A DNA stretch of 64,000 nucleotides from Croceivirga sp. GTDB taxonomy: Bacteria > Bacteroidota > Bacteroidia > Flavobacteriales > Flavobacteriaceae. The translations under genes were made by a program, and so were the position numbers. The stretch's first letter is position 1, and each line of letters begins with the position of its first letter. The notes below the pieces were generated by a model. That model worked only from the letters and a program-made list of their open reading frames with translations, was not told the DNA's origin and made no database searches. The stretch spans positions 558,001 through 622,000 of the forward strand of contig JANQKR010000013.1 in NCBI GenBank assembly GCA_028281025.1, written 5' to 3'. Of this stretch, positions 59,374 through 64,000 are shown piece by piece.

Positions 59374-59943
59374 TTAGTTGACTACAATATCGTATTTTTT
59401 GAGGAGACCAATGAGTCCCTCTTGGCTGAACCTTGCTTTTTTGATCGTGTTTTTGTTGGGGTCAATGGCATAATTGAATGCCGAAACAAAGTTTGCCCTT
59501 TCCAGATGGGTTCCTTCAAAAACGGCGTCCTTAAAATCGCATTCGGCAAAATTGCACTTGGATAGTACGCTTGCCGTAAAATCTACCTTGTGCATTCGGC
59601 AATCCAGGAAATGGGTCCCCGAAATATCCATTTCGTAAAAGGAGGCCAAGGTGAGGTTACATCCCTTGAACCCAAGATCCAATAGTAAAGGGTCACCCGT
59701 TTCAAAATGTACGCCCACCAATTTGCATCCTTCAAACCTTACGTCATTGAATTGGGTATGTGCCACGTTGGTATTGGTCAAATCACAGTTTACAAACTGG
59801 CACTCCACAAAATTCTGGTTGTCCAAAAGACCATCCTGGAACTGGCAGTTTTCAAAAACACAGTTTTCATAGTCCCCTTTGGGAAGGCGTTTTTCCCTAA
59901 AATCTTCTGTAACGTATTTCCGGTCGGCAAAAAAGGCCCTCAT
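59374..59943 (-). CDS. pentapeptide-repeat protein (Qnr-like fold)
   Basis: A 189-residue right-handed quadrilateral beta-helix protein: pentapeptides such as [55 protein letters not shown] run through most of the chain, with an interrupting [10 protein letters not shown] loop. The end [24 protein letters not shown] resembles the C-terminal helix of Qnr proteins that mediates dimerisation. DNA mimicry and gyrase protection are possible but not shown. Overlaps the upstream VPS10-like gene by 4 bp. Confidence 0.85.
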   Translation of the reverse strand: MRAFFADRKYVTEDFREKRLPKGDYENCVFENCQFQDGLLDNQNFVECQFVNCDLTNTNVAHTQFNDVRFEGCKLVGVHFETGDPLLLDLGFKGCNLTLASFYEMDISGTHFLDCRMHKVDFTASVLSKCNFAECDFKDAVFEGTHLERANFVSAFNYAIDPNKNTIKKARFSQEGLIGLLKKYDIVVN

Positions 59944-62900
59944 TCATCTCCGCTCATAAGTATGGCAGGGAGGTTCAATGATTTGAACAATTCATTATAC
60001 TCCCGCATCTCCGTCCCAACAATACTGTTTTTTTCGTTCTTATACGTATCCCATGCCGCCAATAAATCCCGTAACCGTTCTTTGGCCCCCAGGGTCACCT
60101 TGGGTTCGGAAACATCAACAAAGCCCTTTAAATGCATAAAATCTGCATTGAGCTGATTGTGGAAATTGATGACATCCTGAAAGGTTTTCTGTTTGGGTTG
60201 AATTAAATGTTCCTCCCAAATGGTAATGCGTTTTAGCAGACTATCACCTTTGGTTATAAGTGTTTCCGCTGCAGTATTGTTTTTCAACAGTTTCTTGTAT
60301 GACTTCAATTGGTTTTTGGCCGAACGCATTTGATTGACGGCTTTATGCATTGCCCTTAGCGTATTTTCAATCTGATCAAGAATCGCTTGCTGGTCAGCAT
60401 ACTCCGTTGCCGAAGCCTCAATTTTAGGATTTGCCAAAACCGTTGCCGTAGTCGCCACCGTTTCCCCTTCCAAACTTAATTTTAGGGTATAGTTGCCGGG
60501 GGCAACCCTGGAACCCTGGTAGTTCCCAAACACAAATACCTTGTTGATGGCTGGAATGGCCTCCTTCCTAAAATCCCAAGTAAACCTATTATATCCCTTT
60601 TTACTGGGGAGTATCTGTGGTTTGGGCGGCCCACCGGGCCAAGATTTGAAATCCTTTGGTTTTTGATTGGTATAGGTACGGATTACTTTCCCGTTTTGGA
60701 ATACTTCGAGTTTTAGGACAATTGAATCCAGTTTTTTGGGCAGGTAATAATCAATGGCAACGCCTGATTTTGGATTTTGTCCCAAACCTGGGACCGGTTT
60801 GTCCTGACTGCCACCAAAAATGCGATAGCTGGGTTTGGGCTGTACCACTTTCAGCTTTTCAGCAGTATCAAAACTGTTTTGGATTGCTCCCAGATCATCC
60901 AAGATCCAAAAGGAGCGTCCTGCGGTGGCAACCACCATGTCGTTGTCCTGTATGGCAATGTCATTGATGGGAACAACGGGAAGGTTTAATTGGAACCTTT
61001 GCCAGTTTTGTCCATCATCCATTGAAATATAGAGCCCGGTTTCCGTTCCGGCATAAAGCAATCCCTTTTTCTTTGGGTCCTCCCTGACCACACGTACAAA
61101 GGTGTGCTTATCCGTTAGGCCATTCACGATCTTTGTCCAGGTCTGTCCATAGTCCGTTGTTTTGAAAACATAGGGTTTTAAATCCATGGATTTATAACGC
61201 ATTATGGCAGTGTAGGCCGTAGCGGGATCATGGGGGGATATTTCAATGCTATTGATAATTCCGTCCCCAATATTTGGTGGGGTAATATTTGTCCAGTTGG
61301 CGCCTCCATCCCGGGTAATGTGCATCAAACCATCATCGCTGCCGGTATAGAGGACCCCTTTTTCATGTGGGGATTCCACCAAGTACATTAAGGTATTATA
61401 GTTTTCACCACCAGCGGCCTCATTGGTATAGGGTCCACCACCTGGACCCTGTTTTTCCTTTTGGTTGCGGGTCAGGTCCGGACTGATTGCCTCCCAACCA
61501 TGACCTCCATCCTCGGTTTTGAACACCACATTGCCTGCATGGTAAATGGTGTTTCGATCATGGGGGGAACTTATAATGGGCGCATTCCAATTGTATCGGT
61601 ATTTGAAATCCTTGGGAACCTTGCCCAAGCCCAATTCCGGATAGGCTTTAATGGGTTTTCCCTCCCGGGAGGCCTTTATCCATTTTTCAATGATACCTTG
61701 ATAACAACCTCCATAAACCACTTCGGGATTATCAGGGTCAAATGCCAAATAGGCACTTTCACAGCCGGCTACGGAATACCAGTCCTTCCAGTCAATTCCC
61801 GCATCATTGGTGCGACTGGCAATGGCAATGGCCGAATTATCCTGTTGGCCGCCATATACATTGTAGGGCACCAGGTTATCGGTAATGACCCTATAGAATT
61901 GGGAAGTGGCCTGATTTTGCTGGGTACTCCAACTTTTTCCACCATTGTTGGAAACGTTTGCACCCCCATCATTGGAATTCACCATTTTCGTATTGTCATG
62001 GGGATGTATCCATAAGTGGTGGTTGTCCCCATGGGGCGTTGGTAGGGGGGTAAAGGTTTTGCCCCCATCAATGGATTTGGTCACAGGGGCATTTAGTACG
62101 TATACCACATTTTCATCCTGTGGATCGGCAAAAATCTCCATATAGTACCAGGAACGGGCAATATTGATACGGTCCTTATTGACCTGCTTCCATTTTTTAC
62201 CGGTATCGTCGCTTCGGTATACCCCGCCTTCGGTACCTTCTGCCTCAATTACGGCGAATACGAGTTCTGGATTGGCCCTTGAGACCGAAATTCCAGCCTT
62301 GCCAAATTCTTTGGGGAGGCCTTCCTTAAGCTGTTTCCATGTGGTTCCCCCGTCGGTGGATTTGTAGATTCCCGAGGAACGCCCACCGGATTCCATTTTC
62401 CAAGGATAACGCCGGTGCTGCCACATGGCGGCATAAAGATGCAATGGGTTGTTCATATCCATGGATAGGGAAGAGGCCCCGGTATTTTCATCTACAAAAA
62501 GGACCCGCTCCCAGGTTACTCCCCCATTACGAGATCGATAGACCCCACGTTCCTGGGATGGACCATATTGTGCGCCCTGTGCGGCAACAAATAGGATGTC
62601 CGGATTGGTGGGATGGACGATCACATCGGAGATGTGTCGGGTTTCATCCAAACCAATGTGTTTCCATGTTTTTCCCGCATCAGTGGATTTATAGACCCCA
62701 TCCCCCATGGAGGTCATGACGCCCCGGGCAGCGTGTTCGCCCATTCCCACCACAACAGTATTGGGATTGCTTTCTGAAACGGCCATGGCACCGACCGTCC
62801 CCGTTTTTAACTGCCCATCCGAAATGTTTTTCCAGGTAATACCATCATCCACGGTTTTCCAGATTCCACCTCCGGTGGTACCCATATAGTAGGTCATGGG

Positions 62901-63092
62901 TTGTCCAACAACACCGGAAGATGCTACGCTCCTTCCCCCCCTAAAGGGACCAATATTGCGCCATTTAAGACCAGTGTACATGGAATCGTTCAAAACAATG
63001 GTCGGGACGGTTGCCTTCCTTTTCCTTTTTTGGGCACTCAACAAAAAAGGCATAAGGAAAAGGACAACAAAGAACAGTTTTAGGAATTTCAT
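59940..63092 (-). CDS. secreted VPS10/BNR-repeat exoprotein (glycosyl-hydrolase-like)
   Basis: A 1050-residue exported protein. Signal [21 protein letters not shown], then a sortilin/VPS10-type beta-propeller with multiple BNR-like Asp-box motifs (ThxDGGx[51 protein letters not shown]). A C-terminal beta/helical region follows (~800-1050; [16 protein letters not shown]). ATG ending at 63092 is chosen over 63122 since it opens the signal peptide. Similar giant proteins in flavobacteria are annotated as glycosyl hydrolases without shown activity. Confidence 0.88.
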   Translation of the reverse strand: MKFLKLFFVVLFLMPFLLSAQKRKRKATVPTIVLNDSMYTGLKWRNIGPFRGGRSVASSGVVGQPMTYYMGTTGGGIWKTVDDGITWKNISDGQLKTGTVGAMAVSESNPNTVVVGMGEHAARGVMTSMGDGVYKSTDAGKTWKHIGLDETRHISDVIVHPTNPDILFVAAQGAQYGPSQERGVYRSRNGGVTWERVLFVDENTGASSLSMDMNNPLHLYAAMWQHRRYPWKMESGGRSSGIYKSTDGGTTWKQLKEGLPKEFGKAGISVSRANPELVFAVIEAEGTEGGVYRSDDTGKKWKQVNKDRINIARSWYYMEIFADPQDENVVYVLNAPVTKSIDGGKTFTPLPTPHGDNHHLWIHPHDNTKMVNSNDGGANVSNNGGKSWSTQQNQATSQFYRVITDNLVPYNVYGGQQDNSAIAIASRTNDAGIDWKDWYSVAGCESAYLAFDPDNPEVVYGGCYQGIIEKWIKASREGKPIKAYPELGLGKVPKDFKYRYNWNAPIISSPHDRNTIYHAGNVVFKTEDGGHGWEAISPDLTRNQKEKQGPGGGPYTNEAAGGENYNTLMYLVESPHEKGVLYTGSDDGLMHITRDGGANWTNITPPNIGDGIINSIEISPHDPATAYTAIMRYKSMDLKPYVFKTTDYGQTWTKIVNGLTDKHTFVRVVREDPKKKGLLYAGTETGLYISMDDGQNWQRFQLNLPVVPINDIAIQDNDMVVATAGRSFWILDDLGAIQNSFDTAEKLKVVQPKPSYRIFGGSQDKPVPGLGQNPKSGVAIDYYLPKKLDSIVLKLEVFQNGKVIRTYTNQKPKDFKSWPGGPPKPQILPSKKGYNRFTWDFRKEAIPAINKVFVFGNYQGSRVAPGNYTLKLSLEGETVATTATVLANPKIEASATEYADQQAILDQIENTLRAMHKAVNQMRSAKNQLKSYKKLLKNNTAAETLITKGDSLLKRITIWEEHLIQPKQKTFQDVINFHNQLNADFMHLKGFVDVSEPKVTLGAKERLRDLLAAWDTYKNEKNSIVGTEMREYNELFKSLNLPAILMSGDE

Positions 63093-63166
63093 ACGGTTGG
63101 ATTTTAATGGAGTAAGATACAAAAGAGCTATTACAATTTTAAAATAATGTTAAAGTCAATTTTTTA

Positions 63167-63217
63167 TTTGGAACGTTCGTTCCGTTATTGATATGTTTGT
63201 ATTGGAACAATCGTTCT
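63167..63217 (+). promoter_or_regulatory. promoter with two TetR-type operators before the SDR gene
   Basis: A -33 TTTG (63167-63170) and a perfect -7 element TATGTTTG (63192-63199) are 21 bp apart. The palindrome GGAACGTTCGTTCC (63170-63183) lies between them and a second, GGAACAATCGTTCT (63204-63217), covers the start site. Twin copies of a TetR-type operator over core promoter elements imply tight repression; the repressor gene is not in the window. Confidence 0.7.
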
Positions 63218-63249
63218 AAAATAGAATAGTAATTAAAAAATCATATCAA

Positions 63250-63999
63250 ATGAAAAAATTGGAAAACAAAGTAGCCATTATCACCGGTGCGACCAGTGGA
63301 ATGGGATTGCAAACGGCCAAGCGTTTTTTGGAAGAAGGTGCAAAGGTAGTATTGACCGGAAGGAGTCAGGAAAAATTGGACGCCCTGAAATCCGAACTGT
63401 CCGGGGAGTATCTTTTGGTGAAGGCGGAAGCCTCGAGCATATTGGACAGTGAAGCTTTGATAACCCAAACGGTGGAAACCTTTGGTAAAATAGATGTCCT
63501 CTTTCTAAATGCCGGGATCTTTAGATTGGAGACCATTGATGGGTTGACCCCTGATATTTTTGATGAGGTCCATAATATCAATGTACGGGGGCCGCTATTT
63601 ACCGTAAAGGCGGCCAATGCCCATTTAAATGAGGGGGCCAGTATCATTTTCAATACCTCTGTGGTGAATATCAAAGGCTTTGCCGGGATGGCGGCCTACG
63701 CCTCAAGTAAGGCGGCATTGCGCTCCCTTACGAGGACATTGGCGGCAGAATTTGGTCCAAAAGGGATTCGGGTCAATGCCATAGCGCCGGGACCGATTGA
63801 TACCCCCATTTACGGGAAGCACAATGTGCCCCAGGAGAATATCGATGCCATGGCAGCCAACTTCCCTTCCTTGGTGAGTTTGGGAAGATTCGGTCATTCC
63901 GATGAAGTGGCGACCACCGCGCTGTTTCTGGCCTCTTCGGATAGCAGCTATATTACCGGAGCCGAAATTCCGGTGGATGGTGGCTTTGCACAGGTGTAG
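63250..63999 (+). CDS. SDR-family oxidoreductase
   Basis: A 249-residue classical short-chain dehydrogenase, complete (TAG at 63997-63999). Motifs: ITGATSGMG nucleotide loop, LNAG, IIFNTSVVNIKG serine, YASSK catalytic Tyr/Lys, NAIAPGPIDTPIY and the terminal GAEIPVDGGFAQV. It ends the window one base from the edge. Regulation by a TetR-type repressor is predicted from its promoter. Substrate unknown. Confidence 0.92.
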   Translation: MKKLENKVAIITGATSGMGLQTAKRFLEEGAKVVLTGRSQEKLDALKSELSGEYLLVKAEASSILDSEALITQTVETFGKIDVLFLNAGIFRLETIDGLTPDIFDEVHNINVRGPLFTVKAANAHLNEGASIIFNTSVVNIKGFAGMAAYASSKAALRSLTRTLAAEFGPKGIRVNAIAPGPIDTPIYGKHNVPQENIDAMAANFPSLVSLGRFGHSDEVATTALFLASSDSSYITGAEIPVDGGFAQV

Positions 64000-64000
64000 T

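Noticed and set aside
61461-62015. 184-codon antisense ORF within the VPS10/BNR gene
   Set aside because: Opposite-strand shadow of a repetitive coding region with no protein-like features.

Overview
The window comes from a member of the Bacteroidota, most probably a marine Flavobacteriaceae. Several things point that way: Bacteroidota-type -7 promoter elements (TAnnTTTG), almost no Shine-Dalgarno sequences, a class I ribonucleotide reductase whose ATP-cone sits on NrdB, many SPII lipoproteins, and families largely seen in this group (DUF2452, LA_2272 surface repeats, VPS10/BNR exoproteins, LytS/LytTR pairs). It is chromosomal. I see no phage, IS transposase, CRISPR array or replication origin.

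Layout. 0.4-6.6 kb: CPBP protease, Omp85-like barrel, N-acyl-D-amino-acid deacylase-type amidohydrolase, DUF1349 protein, AAC(3)-I-like acetyltransferase and a membrane-anchored AraC regulator. 6.8-9.9 kb: nrdB-nrdA. 10.3-14.3 kb: glycerate kinase, an SDR gene and a TetR gene that share an operator motif, and an aldehyde dehydrogenase. 14.4 kb: a Crp/Fnr regulator. 15.4-19 kb: lipoprotein, serine hydrolase and methyltransferase, with gene remnants on both sides of the methyltransferase.

19.4-39.4 kb is the most coherent block, a sulfur-handling island. It holds a SulP transporter, a persulfide dioxygenase fused to two rhodanese domains, an HMA protein, two single rhodaneses, a cytochrome c/DUF3365 lipoprotein, thioredoxin, a SoxC/SorA-type molybdenum sulfite dehydrogenase with its cytochrome c, DUF2892 proteins, a TolC-MFP-RND export system, and both halves of a YeeE/YedE (TsuA-type) thiosulfate transporter. 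Six promoters here share one palindrome, GTnAYnnnnGTTAC (best form GTAACCnnGGTTAC). In five of them it is centred exactly 29.5 bp upstream of the first base of a TAnnTTTR -7 element; in the sixth, a divergent promoter, it is 30.5 bp. This is the class II activator position of a Crp/Fnr protein and defines a local regulon. The likely pathway is: thiosulfate or sulfane sulfur enters, rhodaneses carry the persulfide, the dioxygenase makes sulfite, the Mo enzyme oxidises sulfite to sulfate with electrons to cytochrome c, and SulP moves sulfate. The moaE/moaC genes at 50 kb fit the Mo-cofactor need. An rsgA gene, a beta-lactamase-fold lipoprotein and a sterol-desaturase-like gene lie inside the island.

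39.5-64 kb: DUF2452, glutathione peroxidase and folE; an FAD amine-oxidase-like protein; a 4.4-kb segment (LA_2272 repeat protein, LytS/LytTR, truncated peroxiredoxin, NTF2-like, GNAT) flanked by repeats that copy the 3' end of the neighbouring tRNA-Arg(CCU); a large lipoprotein; moaE-moaC; threonine-dehydrogenase-like SDR; small lipoproteins; TPR protein; M28 peptidase; CBS protein; pentapeptide-repeat protein; a 1050-residue VPS10/BNR exoprotein; and an SDR gene behind a doubly operated promoter.
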